NCBI GenBank assembly: GCA_963853835.1 | Contig: OY970829.1 | Coordinates: 2,834,446-2,898,445 of the forward strand | From: Calendula officinalis | Taxonomy: Eukaryota > Streptophyta > Magnoliopsida > Asterales > Asteraceae | Direction: 5' to 3' | Length of the DNA stretch: 64,000 nt | Shown here: positions 34,824-42,983 of the stretch, piece by piece | Layout of the letters: each line of letters begins with the position of its first letter | Numbering within the stretch: the first letter of the stretch is position 1 | Program-made: the position numbers and the translations under genes | Notes under the pieces: model-generated | Told to the model about the DNA's origin: nothing | Database searches by the model: none | What the model saw: the letters and a program-made list of their open reading frames with translations, nothing else

Positions 34824-35442
34824 TGTCAGGATCGATTAACTATAAACAAGTTAATAAACACCTTAGATCTATTTGATAATAGAAGTTGCAGCGGATCAAC
34901 ACTATATCAATGTATTAAGAACGATGAACTGTAAGAACAATATGTAAGAATATTAAGAACACAGTTTCACAAAAAGCTTCAATGTATATTATTGAGTTAA
35001 CAATACACACGTACGTTTACAATTCGTAAGGAACTATATATAATAGTCCTTGAAGCTAAACTATTTACCCTAGTTATTCTAGGATACGATTTACATCTAA
35101 TTATAAACGATATACATTGATTTACATTCTATAACTATCTCTGCGAAGATCTCGGACTTGATATGTTCCATAAACGCGTATCAGTAGTAAAACCAATCAC
35201 CAGTAGTAAATAAGTAACATCAGTAGTAAACTTGGTGATCAGTAGTAAGTCCATAATCATCGTCAGTAGTAACTACAATGATCAGTAGTATCTTCAATCT
35301 TTGTATGATCAGTAGTAACTAAGTTATAGAGAACACCAGCATCAACTTCATCAGTAGTAAATGTTTCTGCCCCATCAGTAATAAACATAATTATCACTAA
35401 CTGCAGCATCAGTACTAAGTTGATCTGTGATTTGCTCTAACA
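34824..35442 (-). repeat. 3' LTR of element A (619 bp)
   Basis: The minus strand begins TGTTAGAGC and ends CCTGACA. Eight exact CAGTAGTA copies lie at 35182-35359, mostly 19-23 bases apart, upstream of a TATA-like TTATATATAG near 35034-35043 in the sense direction. The motif array is thus in U3, where an enhancer would be expected. It is identical by eye to the LTR at 45633-46251. Confidence 0.95.
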
Positions 35443-35453
35443 ATCTCCCCCTA
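35443..35453 (-). other. Polypurine tract of element A
   Basis: The minus strand reads TAGGGGGAGAT directly before the TGTTAGAGC start of the 3' LTR. This is the usual primer for plus-strand DNA synthesis. Confidence 0.88.
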
Positions 35454-35478
35454 AACTTATTGATTATCCTTTAATCAA

Positions 35479-38400
35479 TCAAGTTTTCTTCTGTTCTTCT
35501 TCTTCTTTCTTTCTTCTTTCTAATGTTCTTTGATTTTGTTGAAGTCTTTGTTCAATTATGTATTTGCTGTTCTTCTTGGTAAAGTAATTCAATTTATTTT
35601 GGAACATAACTGCATCAAAGGGCTTCATTAGAGTGTTGATGAATATCTGATACATTTCCTTTTCTGAGTGAGGATATTCTCTTTCATATAAGTACAACTC
35701 ACAATTTTTACTTGATCTTTCAAAGAAATACATATTGCAAGTTGGGAGAACATTCCATGCATACACATTTTCTGGATTTGTAAATAACTTTGGATAGTTA
35801 TCTGGATAAAAAGCTGCATCAATCATTCTTGTTAAGTATCCAGCTCCAGATTCTTTCCAAGATTTCTTTGACATTCTCGGTTTTCCAATGATCAGAAGTT
35901 TAATCACATCACTTCTTGTACAGGATCTGATCAAAGGTAACCATCCAGTAAACTTTTGAATGATTTTGTCTTCCCTTACAACTAATAGAACATTATTGGG
36001 CAAGACTTTCCAGTTTAGTATAGGATTATTTTGAAGTGGAGCAACAGGTACTTCAAGAACAGGTATAATTTCTTCTTGTTTTGCTTTCTTTTGAAAACTC
36101 TGTTCTTGAGCTTCATTCTTTCTTTTCTTTGTCTGAGAAGATGAGGATTCACCAATAGTAGACACACTACCAGCTTTGAGCAAATTTAAGCTGATTGGTA
36201 CTAAAGTTTTGGCTTTGGCTTTCTTTGATTCTTCAGCTTCTTGTTCAGCCAAGTCTCTTTTCTTTGCAGTGCAGTATTTTTCAATTATGTTCATCATCTT
36301 CATTCTTCCAAAAGATTTTGCACTGTGACCCTTTGTCTTTAGAAAGTCTATCATAAGAGACTTCTGTTCAAATATATCATCTGGTAAATCACCTTTTGTT
36401 CTTTTGCATTCTGCTACAAGATCTTCTAGACAGTTTAGATGTTCTTCTTCTACTTTTCTAAACCTTTTGAACTCTGATTCTTGGGCTTCTATCTGAACAT
36501 CTTTAATTTGAACAGGTAATTTAACAGGAATTTCTCTTTGATTTTTCTTCTTTTCAAGAGCTTGATATTTAGCTACTTTCTCCCAATATCTTTTATTCTT
36601 CACCTTCCATTTATCTTGTTTATCAGCTCTCACCAGATTAATCTTGTTTACCATGTAATGACCAAGAGCTCTGTTAGGGTAATCTTCATCATATACTTCT
36701 TTACCCTTTCCAATATGTGCTGTAGGTGGAGGTGGAATATACTTCATGTCTGGCACTCCTCTTATTATAACAGAAGGAGAAAATGTTCTAAGTTCATTTT
36801 GTTGAAGTATTTTTGGATGTGGAGGAAGTGAGCATTCATCAACCTCAAACCAATTCACATTATCATCAATGTCAGGTATGATAAGTGGTTGATCAGGTGT
36901 TGATGGTTTGGTAATGATGACATGTCTTCTAGCATCAATGAGTTCAGGAAATTGTAGTTCTTCCTCATCAGTAGTAACCAGAGTAGTTACTACTGGTGTT
37001 ATTTCAGGAGTTACTACTGATAGGGCATCAGTAGTGTTTAGTTCAGTTAATTCCTCTTCTTGACTTACTACTGCTATATCATCAGTAGTAGGAGTTACTA
37101 CTGGTATCTCTGTTTCAACTTGTTCTTCCATAGCAGTAGTAATGGGCTCATCTTCTGTAATCATCATCTCTGGGCCTTCATCAACTTCTGTTTCTTTTAA
37201 ATTCAAGAGGGAGGAAGCTGCTGCTGCAATAGATTCATCAATCATTGTCTGTATGTTGTCCTTCTCCCCCTTAGTGAGCTCAACTGGAGGAGCCTCACTA
37301 TCATCAATCTTCTTTTTCAATTTTCTGATAAGCTTTGATTGTTGATGAAGCCTAAGTTCATATTGTCTCATTCTTTTGTTGATGATATTGACATTTCTTT
37401 TCATAGCAGCCATAGTTTTTCCTTGATTTGTTTGGTAATAAAGACAATCTTGTACAGTGGATTCCAAGGAATCCACTTTAGCCGTCAATTGTTGGATTTT
37501 AATACTGCCCTCACTCCATCTAGCAAGATCATCGGGCTTACTAACAGGTACATTGGTTTTAAGGTTTTCCTTCCTTTCCATCAATTCCACAGATCTGCCC
37601 TCATCACTGCTTGGTGATTCATTGGGTCTTTTAGACATTCTCTTCTTCCTAGAAGAAGCAGAGATGCCCCCCCTTGTGGTTTCTTGGCACCGGGGTCCTT
37701 TGAGTAATTCCTCAAAAGAGTCATCACTCAAAGTTGCCGAGGTTTGGGTCCTAATGATGTTTTCACTGTCCTGTGCACCCACCTTTGGGGCATCAGTAGT
37801 GAAAGCCCTCCCCTCATGTCCTCTCTCCTCCTTGGAGGACAACTCTTTGAGTCTGGGGTGTGACTCGATTTGTCCCCTGGTGTCCTTTAAAGATTTCTTT
37901 CTTTTATAGATTGTGGATATATTTTTGGTTTTGTCTGGTAGGTCTTCCACAGAGTGAAGAGTAGCACTCTGCAGATTTATATCAAGTTCCTGGGACACAT
38001 TCAGGACTTCTGTTTGAGTTGGTGATTGAGTGGCTATATGGGGTGGTGTTTGGGCTGTATGTGGGGGTGATGGAGTGGGTTGAGGTTCAACTTGGGTTGT
38101 AGCAATGGTTGAACCTTCTCCAATGTTGGGTTGATCTTTGATCATGTTTTGAAACAAAGGGGTTTCCTTCCCTGAAAATTTAAATTGTTTTCTCATATTT
38201 GAGAAAACTTTCTTGTTCAACTCAGGTAATACAAAAATGTTTTTAGGAGTTGACAAGTTTTGTAATTCACAGTTTATGATATGTTGTAGAAATCTGGGAT
38301 ACATTAAAAATTCAGAAGAACTAAGATTTCCCAACATACCATCAAAAATCATATTAGAAAAATTGAATACTTGGTCTGTGCATAAACATACAACAGCAGA

Positions 38401-38904
38401 TGCTATTGCCTTGTTAAACTCATTCCAAGTACTTCTTTTAGGAGAAATACAATGCTGAATGGTATGAACCAGAAATTTCCATTGTGGGGATAGAAGGCCT
38501 TTTTGAAAAGTTATAATATTAAGTCTGCCTTCATACCCCATTTTATTTAAAGTATCAGCAATGTATTCCTTAGGAAGAGTATACATACCTGAATCATCAT
38601 GAAGTTGTAGATGATGTCTGATTGATTGTTCAGATACAGTGATGTACTTTCCATCTACTTTCGATTTTATCATTGATGATGTGGTTCCTTCTGTTCGCTC
38701 AGCATTGGTCCAGAAATCCACCAAGTGCTGTTGATATGCCTTCGGCTTTACAGTTAAGGCAAACTGTATATACGAATTTCTCAAGAATTTTACGATTGGA
38801 CGGAAATCTTTTGTTCCGTCGGGATTCTTTAAAAATGCAACCATGTTGTGAAATTCTGAGTATTTAAGATCGGTTTGCACATCGAGAGTTTGTAAAGTTG
38901 CCAT
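35479..38904 (-). CDS. Third ORF of copia element A, unknown function
   Basis: The ATG at 38904 opens 1141 codons ending 36 bases before the 3' LTR. Residues about 1-260 look globular: TDLKYSEFHNMVAFLKNP, FALTVKPKAYQQHLVDFW, WKFLVHTIQHCISPKRSTWN, VFNFSNMIFDGMLGN. A Pro/Thr/Ser-rich part follows, then a likely coiled coil with basic patches (about 470-545), an acidic part rich in VVT/TTD, a Lys/Glu-rich helical part, a basic patch (KKRKNEAQEQSFQKKAK), and a conserved-looking end (about 970-1125: NWKVLPNNVLLVVRED, MYQIFINTLMKPFDAVMFQN). I see no signal peptide or membrane segment, which argues against an envelope protein despite the env-like position. Proteins with this N-terminus are widespread in Asteraceae genomes, where some carry a synaptobrevin/longin-like name that I would not trust. 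The sister copy B is recognisably the same over its full length. Confidence 0.88.
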   Translation of the reverse strand: MATLQTLDVQTDLKYSEFHNMVAFLKNPDGTKDFRPIVKFLRNSYIQFALTVKPKAYQQHLVDFWTNAERTEGTTSSMIKSKVDGKYITVSEQSIRHHLQLHDDSGMYTLPKEYIADTLNKMGYEGRLNIITFQKGLLSPQWKFLVHTIQHCISPKRSTWNEFNKAIASAVVCLCTDQVFNFSNMIFDGMLGNLSSSEFLMYPRFLQHIINCELQNLSTPKNIFVLPELNKKVFSNMRKQFKFSGKETPLFQNMIKDQPNIGEGSTIATTQVEPQPTPSPPHTAQTPPHIATQSPTQTEVLNVSQELDINLQSATLHSVEDLPDKTKNISTIYKRKKSLKDTRGQIESHPRLKELSSKEERGHEGRAFTTDAPKVGAQDSENIIRTQTSATLSDDSFEELLKGPRCQETTRGGISASSRKKRMSKRPNESPSSDEGRSVELMERKENLKTNVPVSKPDDLARWSEGSIKIQQLTAKVDSLESTVQDCLYYQTNQGKTMAAMKRNVNIINKRMRQYELRLHQQSKLIRKLKKKIDDSEAPPVELTKGEKDNIQTMIDESIAAAASSLLNLKETEVDEGPEMMITEDEPITTAMEEQVETEIPVVTPTTDDIAVVSQEEELTELNTTDALSVVTPEITPVVTTLVTTDEEELQFPELIDARRHVIITKPSTPDQPLIIPDIDDNVNWFEVDECSLPPHPKILQQNELRTFSPSVIIRGVPDMKYIPPPPTAHIGKGKEVYDEDYPNRALGHYMVNKINLVRADKQDKWKVKNKRYWEKVAKYQALEKKKNQREIPVKLPVQIKDVQIEAQESEFKRFRKVEEEHLNCLEDLVAECKRTKGDLPDDIFEQKSLMIDFLKTKGHSAKSFGRMKMMNIIEKYCTAKKRDLAEQEAEESKKAKAKTLVPISLNLLKAGSVSTIGESSSSQTKKRKNEAQEQSFQKKAKQEEIIPVLEVPVAPLQNNPILNWKVLPNNVLLVVREDKIIQKFTGWLPLIRSCTRSDVIKLLIIGKPRMSKKSWKESGAGYLTRMIDAAFYPDNYPKLFTNPENVYAWNVLPTCNMYFFERSSKNCELYLYEREYPHSEKEMYQIFINTLMKPFDAVMFQNKLNYFTKKNSKYIIEQRLQQNQRTLERRKKEEEEQKKT

Positions 38905-38960
38905 TGTTTTTAAGTTTTTGCAAGAATTTTGTTAGTGATGAAGAGTTTTTGATCGTAAAC

Positions 38961-39034
38961 TAGGGTTTATCGAGAGGTGTTTAGAGAATCGAAGTGAAGA
39001 TAATGCTAAATTAATCATCTGCCGCCTTTTATAT
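38961..39034 (-). promoter_or_regulatory. Gene-like promoter elements before the third ORF
   Basis: In the sense direction ATATAAAAG (39034-39026) lies about 125 bases before the ATG, a telo-box TAAACCCTAG follows at 38970-38961, and the ATG context is AAAACAATGGC, close to the plant optimum. The same three signals sit at equal places in element B (51848-51840, 51784-51775, ATG 51709). They suggest that the third ORF can be transcribed separately from the LTR transcript. This is inference from motifs. Confidence 0.55.
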
Positions 39035-39133
39035 CTTTCGATTAAACCTGCAAAACTACGAAAATAGCCTTCGAATCATAACATAACGGTTATTTTCATG
39101 GGGGTTAGTTTGGTAATTGTGTTTATGAAGGAC

Positions 39134-39392
39134 CAGTAGTAAATAAGATATCAGTAGTAAAACGTCAGTAGTATCTACTAACATCAGTAATGACTAAGGA
39201 TTTTGACATCAGTAGTAATTATAGACATCAGTAGTAACCATTACCACACAAGACCAGTAGTATATGTGAATACCAGTAGTACTGACTTACCAGTAGTATC
39301 CGTGTAAACCTAAAATACACCAGTAGTAATGAACTATCAGTAGTATTTTGTGCATACACTTTCACACCAGTAGTACAGCAATACCAGTAGTA
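39134..39392 (-). repeat. CAGTAGTA array between pol and the third ORF
   Basis: Twelve exact CAGTAGTA copies start at 39134, 39152, 39166, 39210, 39229, 39255, 39274, 39291, 39321, 39338, 39368 and 39385, with one degenerate copy at 39185. All have the plus-strand orientation, so the sense transcript carries TACTACTG. The array sits upstream of the third ORF's TATA-like box. Confidence 0.92.
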
Positions 39393-39449
39393 AAACACTT
39401 AAAAAAATATTTTATAACACTAAATTTACACATGATTTTAAGAGAGATT

Positions 39450-42400
39450 TTAAGTTATTAAAATCATTCCAATACTGCTAACCAAGAAGTTGAATCTTCC
39501 TACATCAAATGCTTTTGTAAAAAGATCAGCTAATTGATCATCAGTATGGATTTTAACTACTTTGATTAATTTCTTTTCATTACAATCTCTTATAAAGTGA
39601 AATCTTATTTCAATGTGTTTAGTTTTTGAATGTTTTACTGGATTATTCACAATACTAATAGCACTTTGATTATCAATAAAAATAGGAGTTTTAAGGATAG
39701 AGATACCAAAGTCTAGAAGCTGATTTTGAATCCATAGAACTTGAGCACAGCAAGCAGATGCAGCTACATATTCTGCTTCAGCAGTAGATGTTGATACATT
39801 TGTTTGCTTCTTACATTGCCATGACACTAGTCTTGATCCAAAGAATTGACATCCACCAGTAGTGGACTTTCTATCTTGACATTCACCTCCATAGTCACTA
39901 TCTGTATAGGCTATTAGTTCAAAGGGTGAGTCATGTGGATACCATAGACCTAGTGATGGTTTGCCTTTCAGGTATCTGAATATTCTTTTAACAGCCTGCA
40001 AGTGAAGTTCTTTGGGTCTTGCTTGATATCTTGCACACACACAAACACTATACATAATGTCAGGTCTTGATGCAGTTAAGTACATCAAAGATCCTATCAT
40101 TGATCTATATAAGTGTTCATCTACATCCTCCCCCTCAACATCCGGATGTAGGTGTTTGTGTGTTTCCATTGGTGTACTAGCACTTTTACTGTCTTTCAAG
40201 TCAAACTTTTCCAAGATGTCTTTGACATATTTTGATTGATTTATCAAAATACCATCAGTTCTTTGACTGACTTGGAGTCCAAGGAAGAAGTTCATTGGAC
40301 CCATGGAGCTCATCTTGAATTTAATCTGCATCAGCTCTTCAAATTCTTTGCACAATGTATCATTGGTTGAACCAAAGATGATATCATCTACATAGATTTG
40401 TACCAATAGGATATCATCTTTAACTTTCTTTGTGAATAGAGTTTTATCAATGGCTCCTCTTTTGAAATTGTTCTTTAATAAGTATGATGATAGTGTGTCA
40501 TACCATGCTCTTGGTGCCTGATGTAGGCCATATAGAGCTTTATCCAATTTAAACACATAATCACCATGTTTTGGATCTTCAAATCCTGGAGGTTGGCAAA
40601 CATAAACTTCTTCTTCAATCTTCCCATACAGGAAAGCACTCTTCACATCCATTTGATAGACTTTAAACCTTTTGAATGAAGCATATGCTAGGAATATTCT
40701 TATTGCTTCAATTCTGGCAACAGGAGCATATACTTCATCATAGTCTATACCTTCTTCTTGAGTGTATCCTTGGGCTACAAGTCTGGCTTTATTCTTGATC
40801 ACTATCCCTCTTTCATCTTTCTTGTTTCTAAAGATCCATCTTGTTCCAATGGCTCTTTTTCCTTTGGGTAGAGGTACAAGTGTCCAAACAGCTTGTAACT
40901 TGAATTGAAGGAGTTCTTCTTGCATTGCCTCAATCCAGTTTGAGTCCTTCATTGCTTGTTGGATCTTCTTTGGTTCATCCTGAGACAGAAAGCATTCATA
41001 CATACATTCATTAGCAATTAAACTTATATTACACATATTTGCAGATAAACTTTTGTTTAATTTGCTTCTTGTTTGAAGTGGTGAGTTAACATCACTTAGA
41101 ACAAGGTCTAATGGATGGTTCTTTTGAGTCCTTGTTGTTGTAGCTTTATCAACCACTAGTTGATTTTCAAGGTTGGACTCATTTGCCTCAGGTAGTTGTT
41201 CTTCTTGAGATCCTTCATTGTCATTAGTATTTGGTTCATCATTATCTTGGTCAGAGTTACTACTGCTATCATCTTCATTGAGATCAGTAGTAGTGAAGTT
41301 GTTACTGGTATCAGTAGTATCTTGAGAATCTAGGTTATAGTTGGGACCAGTAGTATTTTCAGTACTATTACTGGTACCAGTAGTATTGGAATTACTACTG
41401 ACCTCATTCTCAGAGTTACTACTGCTTTCAATATTTGAGTTATTACTGACATCAGTATTAACTATGGGAGGAGTATCAACAACTATGTATCTCATCTTTT
41501 CTTGACCAGTATTAACAGATGATGTTCCTTCTTTTTGATTAAGACAATTTGAATTACCTGCATTGAAATTCATATTAGTATTAAAGGATTTGGTTAGATT
41601 GTCTATGTCAAATAGCCAATCTGGACCATTTCCTTGTTCATTAGGTACATTTTCATTAAAGGATACATTGATGCTTTCTTCAATTATCCTTAGTCTTTTG
41701 TTGAATACTCTGTATGATTTACTTTGAGTAGAGTATCCCACAAATATTCCATCATCAGCTTTGCAGTCAAACTTACCAATTTGTTCTCTTGTAATCAGAA
41801 TAGTACAAGGACAACCAAATGATTTTAAGAAACTTATAGAAGGTTTTCTTTTATTAAAAAGTTCATATGGTGTTTTAAAATGTGGCTTCACTATTAATAC
41901 TCTGTTCTGAACATAACAAGCAGTATTAACAGCTTCTGCCCAAAAAGTGATTGGTAATTTTGAGTCTGCTAGCATTGATCTTGCTGCTTCAATGATGGTT
42001 CTATTCCTTCTTTCAGCTACACCATTTTGTTGTGGAGTTCTAGGTGAGCTGTATTGCCTGTCAATACCTTTAAGATCACAAAAGTTAATTAGGTTAGCAT
42101 TTTTAAATTCTGTGCCATTATCACATCTTATGGCTTTCACTTTTTGATCAGATGTGTTTTCCAGTTTGACAATTAAGTTCTTTATGAGTTCACTTGTTTC
42201 ATCCTTTGTCCTGAGAAAGAAAACCCATGTATATCTGGAAAAGTCATCAGTAATAACAAGACAATATTGTTTCTTTCCAATACTCATTACATTTGTAGGT
42301 CCAAAAAGGTCCATATGTAAGAGCTGTAAAGGAACAGAAATAGAGTTCACAGTTTTGGACTTATGAGAAGTCTTGTGTTGTTTACCTTTTAGGCATGCAA

Positions 42401-42962
42401 CACAGTGATGATCACACATGAATTGTTTTTGAGGTAGTCCATTGACCAGATTTCTTTTTACTAAATTGTTCATGTTTTTAAAATTTGTGTGACACATCCT
42501 TCTATGCCAAAGTTCTGATTCAGTGGTGTTTGCCTTGGATATAAAACAGTTGACCTCATTTGTAGAAATGAGTTCTCCCCCTATATCCAGGCAATACACA
42601 TTGTTTCTCCTTGGGGTTCTTAAAACAACATATTTTTCATCTAATATAAAATCAGGAGAAAGAATGATGCACTCAATGTCTGTGAAAAGAATTTTATTCT
42701 TCTTATCACATACTTGAGACACACTGACAAGATTGTATTTTAGCTCAGCTACATAAAATACATCATCAAAGGTAATCTTTCCATTTGTAACAGTACCTTT
42801 ACCTGTGATCTTACCTCCTTTTGGGTTCTCACCAAAAGCCACAAATCCACCATCAAAGGACTTGAAATCTTTAAGAATTTGCAGATTTCCAGTCATGTGC
42901 CTTGAGCATCCACTATCAATATGCCATGTTCTACTTTCTTCTGGGATCTGAATGCTCTGCAC
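39450..42962 (-). CDS. Copia pol polyprotein, element A
   Basis: The frame is 1170 codons from a GTG at 42962. Protease active site DSG lies near residues 16-18 (WHIDSGCSRHMTG). The integrase zinc finger has HRRMCH and CVACLKGK, and the core has LHMDLFGPTN, CDNGTEF and PQQNGVAERR. A Ser/Thr/Asn/Asp-rich linker spans about 480-600. Reverse transcriptase runs from about 670 with YVDDIIFGS near 857, and RNase H is at about 1010-1150 with YTDSDYGGE and STAEAEYVA. There is no ATG before the protease: the frame opens only 18 bases upstream, after a stop. It is not in the gag frame, so pol needs frameshifting, reinitiation or splicing. All catalytic blocks look intact. Confidence 0.93.
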   Translation of the reverse strand: MQSIQIPEESRTWHIDSGCSRHMTGNLQILKDFKSFDGGFVAFGENPKGGKITGKGTVTNGKITFDDVFYVAELKYNLVSVSQVCDKKNKILFTDIECIILSPDFILDEKYVVLRTPRRNNVYCLDIGGELISTNEVNCFISKANTTESELWHRRMCHTNFKNMNNLVKRNLVNGLPQKQFMCDHHCVACLKGKQHKTSHKSKTVNSISVPLQLLHMDLFGPTNVMSIGKKQYCLVITDDFSRYTWVFFLRTKDETSELIKNLIVKLENTSDQKVKAIRCDNGTEFKNANLINFCDLKGIDRQYSSPRTPQQNGVAERRNRTIIEAARSMLADSKLPITFWAEAVNTACYVQNRVLIVKPHFKTPYELFNKRKPSISFLKSFGCPCTILITREQIGKFDCKADDGIFVGYSTQSKSYRVFNKRLRIIEESINVSFNENVPNEQGNGPDWLFDIDNLTKSFNTNMNFNAGNSNCLNQKEGTSSVNTGQEKMRYIVVDTPPIVNTDVSNNSNIESSSNSENEVSSNSNTTGTSNSTENTTGPNYNLDSQDTTDTSNNFTTTDLNEDDSSSNSDQDNDEPNTNDNEGSQEEQLPEANESNLENQLVVDKATTTRTQKNHPLDLVLSDVNSPLQTRSKLNKSLSANMCNISLIANECMYECFLSQDEPKKIQQAMKDSNWIEAMQEELLQFKLQAVWTLVPLPKGKRAIGTRWIFRNKKDERGIVIKNKARLVAQGYTQEEGIDYDEVYAPVARIEAIRIFLAYASFKRFKVYQMDVKSAFLYGKIEEEVYVCQPPGFEDPKHGDYVFKLDKALYGLHQAPRAWYDTLSSYLLKNNFKRGAIDKTLFTKKVKDDILLVQIYVDDIIFGSTNDTLCKEFEELMQIKFKMSSMGPMNFFLGLQVSQRTDGILINQSKYVKDILEKFDLKDSKSASTPMETHKHLHPDVEGEDVDEHLYRSMIGSLMYLTASRPDIMYSVCVCARYQARPKELHLQAVKRIFRYLKGKPSLGLWYPHDSPFELIAYTDSDYGGECQDRKSTTGGCQFFGSRLVSWQCKKQTNVSTSTAEAEYVAASACCAQVLWIQNQLLDFGISILKTPIFIDNQSAISIVNNPVKHSKTKHIEIRFHFIRDCNEKKLIKVVKIHTDDQLADLFTKAFDVGRFNFLVSSIGMILIT

Positions 42963-42983
42963 AAGAGAGTAAAGGATTAGTTA
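42963..42983 (-). promoter_or_regulatory. Gag/pol junction with 3' splice site-like sequence
   Basis: In the sense direction gag ends AAC TAA, a pol-frame stop lies four bases upstream of it, and then comes CTAAT, a pyrimidine-rich run and TTGTGCAG just before AGC of pol. That reads like a branch point, polypyrimidine tract and AG acceptor. The arrangement, including the 14-base offset, is the same in element B (stop at 55794, pol from 55779). Confidence 0.5.

Noticed and set aside
35182..35359. Regularly spaced short repeats that superficially resemble a CRISPR array
   Set aside because: The repeats are only 8 bases with 11-15-base spacers, sit in a plant LTR and recur in coding sequence; there are no cas genes.
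36538..38867. Open frames on the plus strand opposite the third ORF of element A (for example 37457-37909)
   Set aside because: They are shadows of a long minus-strand frame, lack domain signals, and in B similar shadows appear for the same reason.
35479..38904. Envelope gene or SNARE/longin protein as identity of the third ORF
   Set aside because: There is no signal peptide, membrane span or furin-like site, and I see no SNARE-like layout; the longin label known for relatives is not supported by anything visible here.
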